Shown here: positions 1 to 7,311 of the stretch, piece by piece
How positions within the stretch are numbered: the first letter of the stretch is position 1
Layout: every line of letters starts with the position of its first letter
Origin: Sphingobacterium oryzagri
GTDB lineage: Bacteria; Bacteroidota; Bacteroidia; Sphingobacteriales; Sphingobacteriaceae
NCBI RefSeq assembly: GCF_028736175.1
Contig: NZ_CP117880.1
Span: 2,294,001-2,358,000, forward strand
DNA length: 64,000 nt
Direction: 5' to 3'
The notes under the pieces: generated by a model
What the model was told of the DNA's origin: nothing
The model's input: only the letters and a program-made list of their open reading frames with translations
The model's database searches: none
Position numbers and translations under genes: made by a program

Positions 1-177
1 CCAGTGGCATACGCAAAAGACCCTCCCTGAAATTATTTCCGATCAGATCGAATTATAAGGAAACAGCAATCAGAGATTGCAGATTTAAAGGCAGAACTCA
101 AAGAATCCCGGCAATGGGATGGCAATATAAATATCAGGGATGGACAGGCATTAGCAATACTAGATCTATTTCTCCAA

Positions 178-429
178 ATGCAGAAGTTGAAAGCACCGGA
201 TGGCAACGAATTGTTGATCACCCCTGCACAAAATACTTGGGCCAAAATGATTAGCAAGTATTTCCGGGAATATGACCAGGAAAACATTGGCCAGGTTAAA
301 GAAATCAAGATAGATAAATTACGGTACTATCTCCGGGGCATTGACCCAAAAGATCCTTTAAAAAGGGAGAATGAAATACCCGAAAAGCACAGACTTTACA
401 CGATTACTCCTGCAAAAAAGAAGAAATAA
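178..429 (+). CDS. Hypothetical protein, 3' part of a possibly broken gene
   Basis: I do not recognise this protein. The reading frame is open from base 31, but the first ATG is at 178, giving 83 residues that end in a lysine run. Upstream in-frame residues (roughly SEIADLKAELKES) look like a charged coiled coil, and another frame carries plausible coding sequence to a stop at 57. The gene may therefore have suffered a frameshift near base 50, or may start at a non-ATG codon. It precedes two helix-turn-helix genes and mobilization genes, so it probably belongs to the same mobile element. No motif supports a function. Confidence 0.4.
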   Translation: MQKLKAPDGNELLITPAQNTWAKMISKYFREYDQENIGQVKEIKIDKLRYYLRGIDPKDPLKRENEIPEKHRLYTITPAKKKK

Positions 430-598
430 CGTTTTGCGGCTTATTATCTGAACTAAAAGAAACGTTTTTCTATCAATCTGATAATAAGAGTTTTAATAGC
501 ATTCCATAAACATATCCAAACCTTCTCAATTTACCACGTTAATCCGGTGGTAACAAAAAGCGAGATCCGTAGCATTCTTTTGTCCCAAAACAAAGGCT

Positions 599-868
599 AT
601 GGAGATTATCAACAAGCAAGCCCTTAGCCAGTGCATCCGGGATGCATTGCGGGCAGAACTACAACAACATTTTAAAACTGGTGGCAGCCAGTCGCCGCAA
701 GAAGAACGGCTAGTGTCCAAACAAGAACTATCCGCCGAACTTGGCGTATCGTTGATTACCCTGTCCGACTGGATGAAAAAGGGTTTACCCTTTTTACGCC
801 TGAACAGGCGTGTACACTTCAAAAAAAGCAAAGTGCTTAAAATCATGCAACAAGACATTACAGATTAA
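599..868 (+). CDS. Helix-turn-helix domain protein of a mobile element
   Basis: An 89-residue protein. Residues about 38-86 (SKQELSAELGVSLITLSDWM, then a KGLPFLRLNRRVHF wing and KSKVLKIM) match the MerR/excisionase-like HTH_17 pattern, in which a helix pair is followed by a turn that reads a DNA groove. Such small proteins sit beside mobilization and integration genes of Bacteroidota elements and act as excisionases or local regulators; that role is inferred. A second gene of the same type follows after 18 bases, so the two may be cotranscribed. The start is the first ATG, and no better upstream start is visible. Confidence 0.65.
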   Translation: MEIINKQALSQCIRDALRAELQQHFKTGGSQSPQEERLVSKQELSAELGVSLITLSDWMKKGLPFLRLNRRVHFKKSKVLKIMQQDITD

Positions 869-886
869 TTTGAGGAGGAAACGATT

Positions 887-1150
887 ATGAACGTAGAGAT
901 TATAACCAAAGAGGATTTAAAACAATTAAAGACCGAGATGCTGGCCGAGATCAGGCAACTCATTAAACCGGAAGACAAGCAGAGTAAGCAATGGCTGAAA
1001 AGTGCCGAAGTGCGCAAGCTGCTTAACATCTCACCGGGAATCCTGCAAAATTTACGCATCAACGGTACGCTGCGATTTACAAAAATTGGCGGGATGATGT
1101 ACTACAAATTGGAAGACATCAACAGGCTATTAGAGGGAGGTAACAAATGA
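887..1150 (+). CDS. Helix-turn-helix domain protein (excisionase-like)
   Basis: An 87-residue protein. An N-terminal charged helix (residues 1-35) is followed by WLKSAEVRKLLNISPGILQN and then LRINGTLRFTKIGGMMYYKLEDINRLLE, a typical HTH_17 domain with a wing. The family binds DNA as a regulator or excision factor of integrative elements. A purine-rich GAGGAGGAAAC lies 8-18 bases before the ATG, an unusually good ribosome-binding site for this phylum. Its TGA overlaps the ATG of the next gene (ATGA at 1147), indicating translational coupling. The exact regulatory target is unknown. Confidence 0.7.
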   Translation: MNVEIITKEDLKQLKTEMLAEIRQLIKPEDKQSKQWLKSAEVRKLLNISPGILQNLRINGTLRFTKIGGMMYYKLEDINRLLEGGNK

Positions 1151-1452
1151 CAGAAACAGGCATCCATAACAAGGCGGAGGACTACAGCAAACTGGTTAAT
1201 CGCATGTCGGCAGACAGCCGGATGCTGACTACCCATGTCAGCCTGTTTACCGCACTTTTTGTCTGCTGGCAGCATGGTGGATTTTCCAGCCCCTTTGCCG
1301 TTACCCGCAAAAAGCTGATGGCCTATAGCCGGATCGCATCAATTGCCACATACCATAAATGCATCAAAGAATTAGATGCATTTGGGTACATCCGCTACCA
1401 GCCATCCTACCATCCTATCAGGGGCAGCCTGGTCTACTGGCCATCTGATTAA
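1147..1452 (+). CDS. Hypothetical protein of the mobilizable element
   Basis: A 101-residue soluble protein coupled to the preceding HTH gene by an ATGA overlap. Residues 55-90 (FAVTRKKLMAYSRIASIATY, then HKCIKELDAFGYIRYQPSYHP) look like a winged-helix segment of the kind found in replication or regulatory proteins, where recognition helices follow a short TRKKLM motif. Genes of this type lie just upstream of mob genes in Bacteroidota mobilizable elements, which matches the context. I cannot name it more closely. The non-coding stretch after it holds the oriT-like hairpins. Confidence 0.55.
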   Translation: MTETGIHNKAEDYSKLVNRMSADSRMLTTHVSLFTALFVCWQHGGFSSPFAVTRKKLMAYSRIASIATYHKCIKELDAFGYIRYQPSYHPIRGSLVYWPSD

Positions 1453-1627
1453 GCTAGATCAACCGACCAGAAAAAGGTGCTGGGAAATGCCGGCGAAGTT
1501 TGCGCCCTGACATACCTTACAGGAGACATCAAGGCATTGAAACCGCTAAGGTTTGCCGAAGCTTTTAGCACGTCAATCATATGCGCTTGGTAGGGAGCAA
1601 GTTTATTTTTTTGCAATACAAAAAATC

Positions 1628-1686
1628 GTTTTCCCACGCCTAGCGGTGTGGGAAAACACGGATGCTCCCGATGGTCGCAATCCGTG
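1628..1686. other. Candidate origin of transfer (oriT) upstream of mobC
   Basis: Two perfect inverted repeats lie back to back. GTTTTCCCAC at 1628-1637 pairs with GTGGGAAAAC at 1648-1657 across a 10-base loop, and CACGGAT at 1657-1663 pairs with ATCCGTG at 1680-1686. They sit in the non-coding 254 bases just upstream of mobC and the relaxase gene, where mobilizable elements of the Tn4555/NBU type carry oriT. The nick site itself cannot be read from sequence. Nothing else is visible in 1453-1706. Confidence 0.5.
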
Positions 1687-1706
1687 AACTTAAAACAAAA
1701 TTGTTT

Positions 1707-2087
1707 ATGAAAGGACTGACAAAAGAATAGGATATATCTCGTAAGAACCTAAAACGCGGTCGGCCGAAAAAGGCAATCACCCGTAGCGATTTGCTGGTGG
1801 TGCGGATAACACCGACCGAGAAGATGCTGATTGCAGCAAAGGCCAGGAATGCGGGTTTGCGAATAAGCGATTGGTTTCGACAATCCGCAAAGGCCGCAGT
1901 GATAAGACCCCGGCTTTCAAAAGAAGAGGCTAGTTTCCTTAGGACATTATCAGGGCTGGCAAATAATCTAAACCAGCTAACTAAACTAGCCCATAGTGGC
2001 GGGCTTGTATCACTCGCAGTCGATCTACGTAGGTTGATAAGCGAAGTTGAAACACTTATGGAAAGGATGGGCAGCGATGATAGCTAA
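1707..2087 (+). pseudogene. mobC: mobC relaxosome protein, interrupted by an early amber codon
   Basis: Residues after base 1731 read RKNLKRGRPKKAITR and then LLVVRITPTEK, AKARNAGLRISDWFRQSAKA and ANNLNQLTKLAH. These are the DNA-binding and oriT-accessory signatures of Bacteroidota MobC proteins. The natural ATG at 1707 opens MKGLTKE but is followed in frame by TAG at 1728-1730, after which the frame is open to 2087. Translation could restart only at the TTG at 1791, losing the basic KRGRPKK stretch. The gene overlaps the relaxase start, as is usual. It is probably inactive, unless the TAG is a sequencing error. Confidence 0.7.
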
Positions 2088-2919
2088 AGTGATTGTTGGG
2101 AAAAGTTTTGGGGGGTGCGTGCGCTATCTATTGGAACGCGAACAATCAGCCGTTCTTGATTCGGCAAGACTAAGAGACTACGATATTAAAGGAATAATCT
2201 CTGATTTTAATGTGCAGCGCAAAATGCGTCCTCAGCTGGGCAACGCCGTCGGGCATACGGTACTTAGTTGGAGCAGTGAGGATCGGGAGAAACTGACCGT
2301 CGAAAAAATGGCAGCACATGCTAGGGAGTACATGGATAAGATGGACATCAGGAAGACCCAGTACATTACGGTGCTGCACACCGATAAAAAACATCCGCAT
2401 TTACATATCGTTTACAACAGAGTTGATAATAACGGTAAAACATTGGAAAATTTCAATCATTGGCAGAAGAGCCGTAAGATCTGTCGGGAGCTGACGGAAC
2501 AATACGGGTACCATTTAGGCCAAGGAAAATCACAGATCAATAGGCAAGCACTGAAGGGTAAAGACAGATTACGATATACAGTATACGACACGATCAAAGC
2601 CGTAATGCTGAAAGCGACTACATGGAATCAGTTGGAGACGATGCTTGCACGGCAAGATATCGGAATACTGTATAAGTTCCGCAAAGGTACGAACGCCGTT
2701 CAGGGAATCTTGTTTACGACCCTTTGCAGATGAGACATGGGATATGCGTGATAGCCAAAACTGCAACTGCTGTCCGATAGAACATCCCGGTGGATCACTA
2801 TTTGATCTTTTGTCACAACCGCTTGATATTGTGCCGGGGCCAGAAACGCTTAATGAGCGGAAACGAAACGTCGCAAACGTAAAAAGTATGAATCAAAGCC
2901 AAAAGGTTTTGGTAGATAA
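2077..2919 (+). pseudogene. mobB: MobB-type relaxase, frameshifted and internally deleted
   Basis: Starting at ATG 2077 (MIAKVIVGKSFGGCVRYLLE) this encodes the relaxase domain (PF03432 type). The histidine-rich motif HTDKKHPHLHIVYNRV at about residues 103-118 would coordinate metal for nicking at oriT. The frame continues through KFRKGTNAVQGILF and then stops at 2733. The usual C-terminal pieces survive in other frames: GGSLFDLLSQP in frame 2, then ETKRRKRKKYESKPKGFGR back in frame 1, ending at 2919. Only about 280 codons remain, against 350-430 in intact relatives as I recall them, so a deletion plus frameshifts have inactivated it. The insertion sequence downstream lies outside the gene. 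Confidence 0.75.
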
Positions 2920-2939
2920 AATATCAAACGACAAATATC

Positions 2940-3013
2940 GGATCAAGCTGAATTCTTGGGGAGAGATAATTTTAAGGGATCAAGCTGAATTCTTGGGGAG
3001 AGATAATTTTAAG
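2940..3013. repeat. Tandem duplication of the left IS end (2 x 37 bp)
   Basis: The 37 bases 2940-2976, starting GGATCAAGCTGAATTC, are repeated exactly at 2977-3013 with no spacer. The outer copy abuts the 8-base target duplication, so it served as the transposition end. The transposase stop codon lies within the inner copy. The right end has a single copy. Confidence 0.9.
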
Positions 3014-3992
3014 CATATAATTTCATCACCCTGTACAGAAAAAATGGTGTATCCCTTACGCCACGAAATAGACTCCTAAATGCCTTTAATTTGGCATTAA
3101 AAGACTCCGCTGAAGCATTGGTACTTCTGTTGTCAAAATAGTGGAGTATATCGGTATGGTGTGCAGCTATCGAACGGGCAACACTCTCAAAAGATGGTAT
3201 ACCAGAATTTTCTACTTGATTGTGCCATAGACCAAGCTTGGTAAAAGCCAGTTGCTTATCCTTGCATTTGTTGAAGATGTCCCCAAGTGCCATCCCAAGA
3301 CCATATGCCTTTTTTAATAAGGGAAATCGCAGAAATAATAGCTCTGCGCGGTGCTTTTGACTTACTGTCCATTTGGAAGGATGCTTGAATAACAAATATC
3401 TTGATCTTGCCAGCAACTGTTTGATTGTATCACCATTAGGTAACACTTCAGGATCATAGAGAATACCTTTTTTACGTGCGCTGGCGATCTGTTTACTTTC
3501 CTCATCCAACACTTCCCAACGATACTTTATACGAAGTTCCTGAACGGCGTCGTAAACAAGTTTCTGCACATGGAATCTGTCAATGACCCTTCGGGCATTC
3601 ATAAAACACCTGCGGATAGCCTTAGCCATATTGGGAGCCATATCCATTGTTACTTCCCGGACTTTGTTCCTCAGCTTAAGTGGGATACGCTCCAATACCG
3701 CGATGATATCTTCTGCTTTTGTTCCTTTAATCGTGGCCAGGATGGTTCCTTTCTTTCCCTTGGCAGTCTTGCTGCTTACGATCGTATACAGTTCACCATT
3801 GCTGAAACTGGTCTCGTCGATACTGAGCCGTTCGGATATGTTTCCTGTAAATACCGTCCAGTCTTCTGCATGAGGTTTCTGATCCCAATCATGAAAGTCG
3901 CTTAAATGGTTTTTGTACTGATCCTGAAGCTGTTTGCCATCCAACTGAAACAGCAGTGCCAACAGATGGGCACTGATAGGATAGTTATCCAA
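3009..3992 (-). CDS. DDE transposase, ISAon1/ISL3-like
   Basis: A 327-residue transposase with the RNase H-fold catalytic triad: Asp59 in SIDETSFSNGELY, Asp117 in VTMDMAPNMAKAIRRC and Glu296 in NASAESFNAKLKAFRS, followed by FRGVRD. The arrangement and the VIDRFHVQK motif match the ISL3 transposase family (PF01610 type). It cuts and joins the element ends. The frame begins at TTG 3992, overlapping the upstream ORF by 8 bases in the +1 frame just after a T7 run, so it is made by coupled re-initiation or frameshifting. No frameshift or missing residue is seen, so the enzyme is probably active. Confidence 0.85.
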   Translation of the reverse strand: MDNYPISAHLLALLFQLDGKQLQDQYKNHLSDFHDWDQKPHAEDWTVFTGNISERLSIDETSFSNGELYTIVSSKTAKGKKGTILATIKGTKAEDIIAVLERIPLKLRNKVREVTMDMAPNMAKAIRRCFMNARRVIDRFHVQKLVYDAVQELRIKYRWEVLDEESKQIASARKKGILYDPEVLPNGDTIKQLLARSRYLLFKHPSKWTVSQKHRAELLFLRFPLLKKAYGLGMALGDIFNKCKDKQLAFTKLGLWHNQVENSGIPSFESVARSIAAHHTDILHYFDNRSTNASAESFNAKLKAFRSLFRGVRDTPFFLYRVMKLYA

Positions 3993-4338
3993 ATATCCCC
4001 TTTAAAAAAAGCCCGAATTCCGTAGTCATCCGAGCACCTTTGTAAGCAAGATCCCAATCTCTGGTAATGATCTGTTGGGTATCTAGCACGGTCCATCTTC
4101 TGCGTTTGATATGCAAGGTAACTTTCTGACCACGAATGGGAAAGTCTTTGATTTGCGAAACGGGCATAAAGCCTTTGGAGGCCAGTTTACTATCTTGATA
4201 ACCGGCAGGAACAAGGTTCTTTTCCTCCAGATGAATATGGAGTTCCTTGTTTACCTGTCTAACATCCATAATATCGAAATAATCCAACAGCCCTTCGGGC
4301 ATCAATAAAGCCAGTAGTTTACGTTCAGCGTCTTGCAA
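3985..4338 (-). CDS. ISAon1-type transposase N-terminal region protein
   Basis: A 117-residue ORF preceding the catalytic ORF of the same insertion sequence. It reads LLALLMPEGLLDYFDIMDV at its start and contains a basic stretch KVTLHIKRRRWTV, consistent with a DNA-binding domain that recognises the inverted repeats. Related elements are annotated with the same two-ORF layout. The listed start is a TTG; the frame is open upstream to base 4371 without an ATG, so the true start is uncertain. It ends with TAA overlapping the start of the transposase ORF. Confidence 0.7.
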   Translation of the reverse strand: MQDAERKLLALLMPEGLLDYFDIMDVRQVNKELHIHLEEKNLVPAGYQDSKLASKGFMPVSQIKDFPIRGQKVTLHIKRRRWTVLDTQQIITRDWDLAYKGARMTTEFGLFLKGIFG

Positions 4339-4512
4339 AGTAGTATATTTTAAAAGTGCTAAACTAAGAATTTATTTAATGCTCCCCAAGAATTCAGCTT
4401 GATCCCAAATATCTGATCCTTCTTATTCTCTCCACAACTTTTGTACATGATTCGAATTCAGCTTGATTCTCGAACCCAGGCCATCCCATCTGTTCGAATC
4501 CCTCAAAAAGCA

Positions 4513-4538
4513 AAAAAGGCACAATTTCTTGTGCCTTT
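4513..4538 (-). terminator. Rho-independent terminator of tRNA-Lys
   Basis: AAAGGCAC and GTGCCTTT form an 8-bp stem around an 8-base loop. Read on the minus strand it follows the tRNA 3' end by a few bases and is followed by a T6 run. Confidence 0.75.
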
Positions 4539-4539
4539 G

Positions 4540-4612
4540 TGATCCCGCTGGGATTCGAACCCAGGACCCATACATTAAAAGTGTATTGCTCTACCAGCTG
4601 AGCTACAGAATC
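4540..4612 (-). tRNA. tRNA-Lys (anticodon TTT)
   Basis: Read on the minus strand, the 73 bases fold into a full cloverleaf. The acceptor stem is GATTCTG with CGGGATC (two G-T pairs), followed by discriminator A. The D arm contains AGCTCAGCTGGTAGAGC. The anticodon stem ATACA/TGTAT encloses the loop CTTTTAA with anticodon TTT, and the T arm is CTGGGTTCGAATCCCAG. CCA is not encoded. The decayed mobile element lies on its 3' side, as expected for a tRNA gene used as an integration site. It is the only tRNA found in the window. Confidence 0.95.
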
Positions 4613-4828
4613 TTTTTTTACTTTTTGCAAAAGAATAACTCTGTTGTTTAAAGTGATGCAAAGGTAAGTATTTGATCGATAAAATCAAAAAAACAACAAT
4701 TTATTTTTAGCTGATTTTCAAAACATACTCACTACTAGGTTATTAATTTGCTGGTCAGCACAAATCATTCCAAAATGGCAGCCGCGAAAAAAAGTGCGAA
4801 GTCAGTTGCTCGTATTTTAGGAGATTTT

Positions 4829-4858
4829 TGATATATTAGTGATATCAAAATGATATCA
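4829..4858. promoter_or_regulatory. Three 11-bp-phased TGATATCA operator boxes
   Basis: TGATATAT at 4829, TGATATCA at 4840 and TGATATCA at 4851 repeat at exactly 11 bp, one helical turn, 23 bases before the SPFH start codon. Palindromic 8-mers phased this way are the classic binding pattern of ribbon-helix-helix repressors such as MetJ and Arc. The second gene of this operon encodes such a protein, so autoregulation is a reasonable inference. Confidence 0.55.
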
Positions 4859-4880
4859 GTTAAATATACTTAATCGTATT

Positions 4881-5750
4881 ATGGAAAAAATTGTTAAACC
4901 AACCTCCGGCTATGCAGCACTAGGTGTTGCGCTATTAGCATTTCTTTTGGCTATTTTCACGTTTTATGTTGCCGTAACCAATCAAAACGGTGCGCTTGTG
5001 CTCGTCATTGCGCTGTTAATGGCGATTGTGATTATTATCCTGAAGGGTATTATTATTGTTCATCCTAACCATTCGCGGGTACTCAATTTTTTTGGTAACT
5101 ATGTAGGCACAATCAAGGCAAACGGTTTATTCTTTATCAATCCGCTGTACTCCGCAACGCGAATGTCTTTACGTTCGGAAAACTTACAAGGGCAAACGCT
5201 TAAAGTCAACGATCGATTGGGCAATCCGATAGAGATTGCGGCCGTAATCGTTTGGAAAATTGGTAATACGTATAAAGCAGCGTATGATGTCGAGCGGATA
5301 TTTGATTATGTAAGGGCCCAAAGTGAAGCCGCCGTCAGGCATTTGGCCGTGAGTTTTGCCTACGACGATCTGGAAGACGACTCTGCGGAGATTACGCTGC
5401 GCAATGGGGGAGATGAAGTGAACCGTATCCTGGAAAACGAATTGACGGAACGATTGGAGCGCGCAGGTATTGTGGTAGAAGAGGCGCGAATCAGCCATTT
5501 GGCGTACGCGGCGGAAATAGCAGGAGCGATGTTACAACGGCAACAGGCCGCTGCCATTGTCGCTGCGCGTGCAAAGATCGTAGATGGGGCAGTAGGCATG
5601 GTTGATATGGCGCTAAAAAAGTTATCGGCAGAAAATATTGTTGAGCTGGACGACGAGCGTAAAGCTGCGATGGTAAGCAATCTTATGGTCGTGCTATGTG
5701 GAGAGAAGGCGGCGCAGCCGATAGTCAACGCTGGAACTTTATATAATTAA
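4881..5750 (+). CDS. SPFH domain (stomatin/prohibitin-like) membrane protein
   Basis: A 289-residue protein with two hydrophobic segments (about 12-32 and 37-57). An SPFH/band-7 domain runs from [20 protein letters not shown] to about residue 220, where [19 protein letters not shown] is typical. The domain is followed by an alanine-rich helix ([19 protein letters not shown]). Such proteins form oligomeric scaffolds at the inner membrane and organise partners such as proteases. The next gene is a ribbon-helix-helix protein 56 bases downstream, a pairing I have seen annotated in other genomes. Transcription is probably controlled by the phased boxes upstream. Its precise substrate or partner is unknown. 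Confidence 0.85.
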   Translation: MEKIVKPTSGYAALGVALLAFLLAIFTFYVAVTNQNGALVLVIALLMAIVIIILKGIIIVHPNHSRVLNFFGNYVGTIKANGLFFINPLYSATRMSLRSENLQGQTLKVNDRLGNPIEIAAVIVWKIGNTYKAAYDVERIFDYVRAQSEAAVRHLAVSFAYDDLEDDSAEITLRNGGDEVNRILENELTERLERAGIVVEEARISHLAYAAEIAGAMLQRQQAAAIVAARAKIVDGAVGMVDMALKKLSAENIVELDDERKAAMVSNLMVVLCGEKAAQPIVNAGTLYN

Positions 5751-5806
5751 CAAAGCAAGGTTTTAATGAAGATCATTTGAACCTATAGCGGGAGAAATAG
5801 CAGCGT

Positions 5807-6004
5807 ATGAAGAAGAATTTTGTGGTGCGTATAGATGAAGCGATGTATAAAAAGCTAGAGGCTTGGGCACACGACGAGTTTCGTAGTGTGAACGGTCAGA
5901 TCGAATACCTGATTAACCAGGGATTGATTAAAACTGGCAGATCAAAAGAGCGAGGTTTCAAAGACGATGTAGCAGACCAGGATGCTCGTATCGATGAAGA
6001 ATAG
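5807..6004 (+). CDS. Arc/CopG-like ribbon-helix-helix DNA-binding protein
   Basis: A 65-residue protein. KNFVVRIDEAMYKKLEAWAH gives the beta strand and first helix, and FRSVNGQIEYLINQGL gives the second helix, matching the Arc ribbon-helix-helix fold in which paired strands read the DNA major groove. It follows the SPFH gene in the same direction with a short gap. The three TGATATCA-like boxes before that gene are the obvious candidate target. It could instead regulate an unlinked gene. No toxin gene is adjacent, so an antitoxin role is less likely. The acidic C-terminal tail (about residues 50-65) is unassigned. Confidence 0.75.
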   Translation: MKKNFVVRIDEAMYKKLEAWAHDEFRSVNGQIEYLINQGLIKTGRSKERGFKDDVADQDARIDEE

Positions 6005-6113
6005 CATTAGCGCGAATGCTGTCATTATTCCTTTGACAGCTTCGTTGCTTTGCTGAAGGGTACAAATTTTCGTCACGCTTTTCAATGGCCTATGATGGCC
6101 AGGCGTAACTAAC

Positions 6114-6425
6114 CTAATTTTCCCGACTTAAAAATTTGCGATCTTCAGGTGATAATTGGCTATACGAGCTGTTTGTTTGCGTGTCGATATCATCTGCATA
6201 GGCGGTTTCAGCACCGGATATACTATATTCTTTAGGATGTTTACGTTTACGACGAAACACGAAGCCGCCTGTAATCAGGCCCAATAAAAAGAAAGCCGCC
6301 AAAATAAATAATTTAGACGTGCGAATTTCTTTAAATAGCCAAAAGGTAGTTTCCTCCTTATTGTTAAACAGGATCACTAACACCAGGGCTGTAACAAAAC
6401 CAAATATAACGCTCTTGATTTTCAT
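6114..6425 (-). CDS. Small membrane protein, LapA-like
   Basis: A 103-residue protein with two transmembrane helices (about 5-20 and 38-58). The second is followed by the basic stop-transfer RRKRKHPKE and a polar cytoplasmic tail rich in Ser, Thr and Asp. This layout resembles the LapA/DUF1049 inner-membrane family, but similarity is judged only from topology. It stands alone between the SPFH pair and the ribosomal operon, transcribed on the opposite strand from the former. No function can be given. Confidence 0.5.
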   Translation of the reverse strand: MKIKSVIFGFVTALVLVILFNNKEETTFWLFKEIRTSKLFILAAFFLLGLITGGFVFRRKRKHPKEYSISGAETAYADDIDTQTNSSYSQLSPEDRKFLSREN

Positions 6426-6537
6426 TGCCTATTCGTTTGCCAACAAAGTACGGGAAAAATATTTAAAATAATAGATCTTTATAAAATTGATTGATCTATT
6501 TAAGGCTGGTTTTAGGAATAAAATTGAAGGCATAAAA

Positions 6538-6567
6538 AAAAGGAGAGGGCTTACGCCATCTCCTTTT
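6538..6567 (-). terminator. Terminator of the rpsF-rpsR-rplI operon
   Basis: AAAAGGAGA (6538-6546) pairs with TCTCCTTTT (6559-6567). On the minus strand the stem is followed by a T8 run. It lies 23 bases after the rplI stop codon. Confidence 0.85.
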
Positions 6568-6590
6568 CGTATACTGTACTGAATATAAAA

Positions 6591-7034
6591 TTACTCAGCT
6601 ACTACTTCGAAAGGAACTTGAACTTTCACTTCTTTGTGTAAGTTTAAGTTAGCCACGTATTCACCTAAGTTTTTAGGCTCTACTTCGAAAGTGATGCGAC
6701 GACGGTCAACGTCATAACCTTGAGCTTTCAACGCTTCAGCGATCTGAATGCTGTTTACTTTACCGAAGATTTTACCTGACTCACCAGCTTTAGCACCGAT
6801 AGAAAGTTTTACGCTTTCTAATTTACCAGCTAATTCTGTAGCATCTTTTTTGATTTTCTCTTGCTTGAACTGTGCTTGTTTGATGTTCTCAGCCAACACT
6901 TTCTTAGCAGAAGAAGTCGCTAAAATAGCAAATCCTTGAGGAATTAAGTAGTTACGACCGTAACCTGGCTTTACAACCACTAAATCGTCTTTCTCGCCAA
7001 GGTGCTTAATATCTTGTTTTAATATAATTTCCAT
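6591..7034 (-). CDS. rplI: 50S ribosomal protein L9
   Basis: A 147-residue protein, the usual length for L9. The N-terminal domain MEIILKQDIKHLGEKDDLVV, then GYGRNYLIPQGFA, is the conserved 23S rRNA-binding module. A long connecting helix (about residues 40-75) leads to the C-terminal domain with FGKVNSIQIAEAL. L9 sits at the base of the L1 stalk and limits frameshifting. It is the last gene of the rpsF-rpsR-rplI operon, 13 bases after rpsR, and a strong terminator follows. Nothing unusual is seen. Confidence 0.98.
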   Translation of the reverse strand: MEIILKQDIKHLGEKDDLVVVKPGYGRNYLIPQGFAILATSSAKKVLAENIKQAQFKQEKIKKDATELAGKLESVKLSIGAKAGESGKIFGKVNSIQIAEALKAQGYDVDRRRITFEVEPKNLGEYVANLNLHKEVKVQVPFEVVAE

Positions 7035-7047
7035 GTCGTAATTTCCC

Positions 7048-7311
7048 TTATTTTAATGAATCAGCTACGTAAGGTAATAGACCAACGATACGCGCACGTT
7101 TAACCGCTTGCGCAACTTTACGTTGGAATTTCAACGATGTACCGGTAAGACGGCGAGGTAAAATTTTACCTTGATCGTTCACAAATTTCATTAAGAAGTT
7201 TGCGTCTTTGTAATCGATGTACTTGATTCCGTTCTTTTTGAAACGACAGTATTTTTTACGGTTGTCCTCTACTTTAGGAGCAGTTACGTATTGGATGTTT
7301 TCGTTTGCCAT
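7048..7311 (-). CDS. rpsR: 30S ribosomal protein S18
   Basis: An 87-residue S18. The conserved core [20 protein letters not shown], then [20 protein letters not shown] and [14 protein letters not shown], is complete. S18 binds the platform of the small subunit as a heterodimer with S6, whose gene lies directly upstream. The ATG overlaps the rpsF stop codon by one base (TAATG), so the two proteins are made by coupled translation, fitting their joint assembly. The N-terminal extension of about 18 residues is normal for Bacteroidota. The zinc-type cysteines of some S18 proteins are absent. Confidence 0.98.
   Translation of the reverse strand: MANENIQYVTAPKVEDNRKKYCRFKKNGIKYIDYKDANFLMKFVNDQGKILPRRLTGTSLKFQRKVAQAVKRARIVGLLPYVADSLK

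Larger units (their letters stand above)
2940..4405. mobile_element. Insertion sequence, ISAon1/ISL3-like, two-ORF transposase
   Basis: The element is 1,466 bp. Its ends are inverted repeats beginning GGATCAAGCTGAATTCTTGG (left, at 2940) and the complement of the same sequence ending at 4405. Eight-base target duplications CAAATATC flank it at 2932-2939 and 4406-4413, a length typical of ISL3-type transposition. Inside, on the minus strand, are an N-terminal-region ORF and a DDE transposase ORF. The left end is duplicated in tandem. Intact duplications and open frames point to a fairly recent insertion just 3' of the dead relaxase gene. Confidence 0.85.

Noticed and set aside
1449..1637. 62-residue minus-strand ORF before mobC
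   Set aside because: It has no family pattern and overlaps the oriT-like hairpin. Likely a chance frame.
2645..3079. 144-residue ORF running from the relaxase into the IS
   Set aside because: It is a mosaic of shifted relaxase tail and insertion-sequence end, not a real gene.
4394..4630. ORF on the minus strand over the tRNA gene
   Set aside because: It covers the tRNA-Lys cloverleaf and terminator, so it is a shadow frame rather than a gene.
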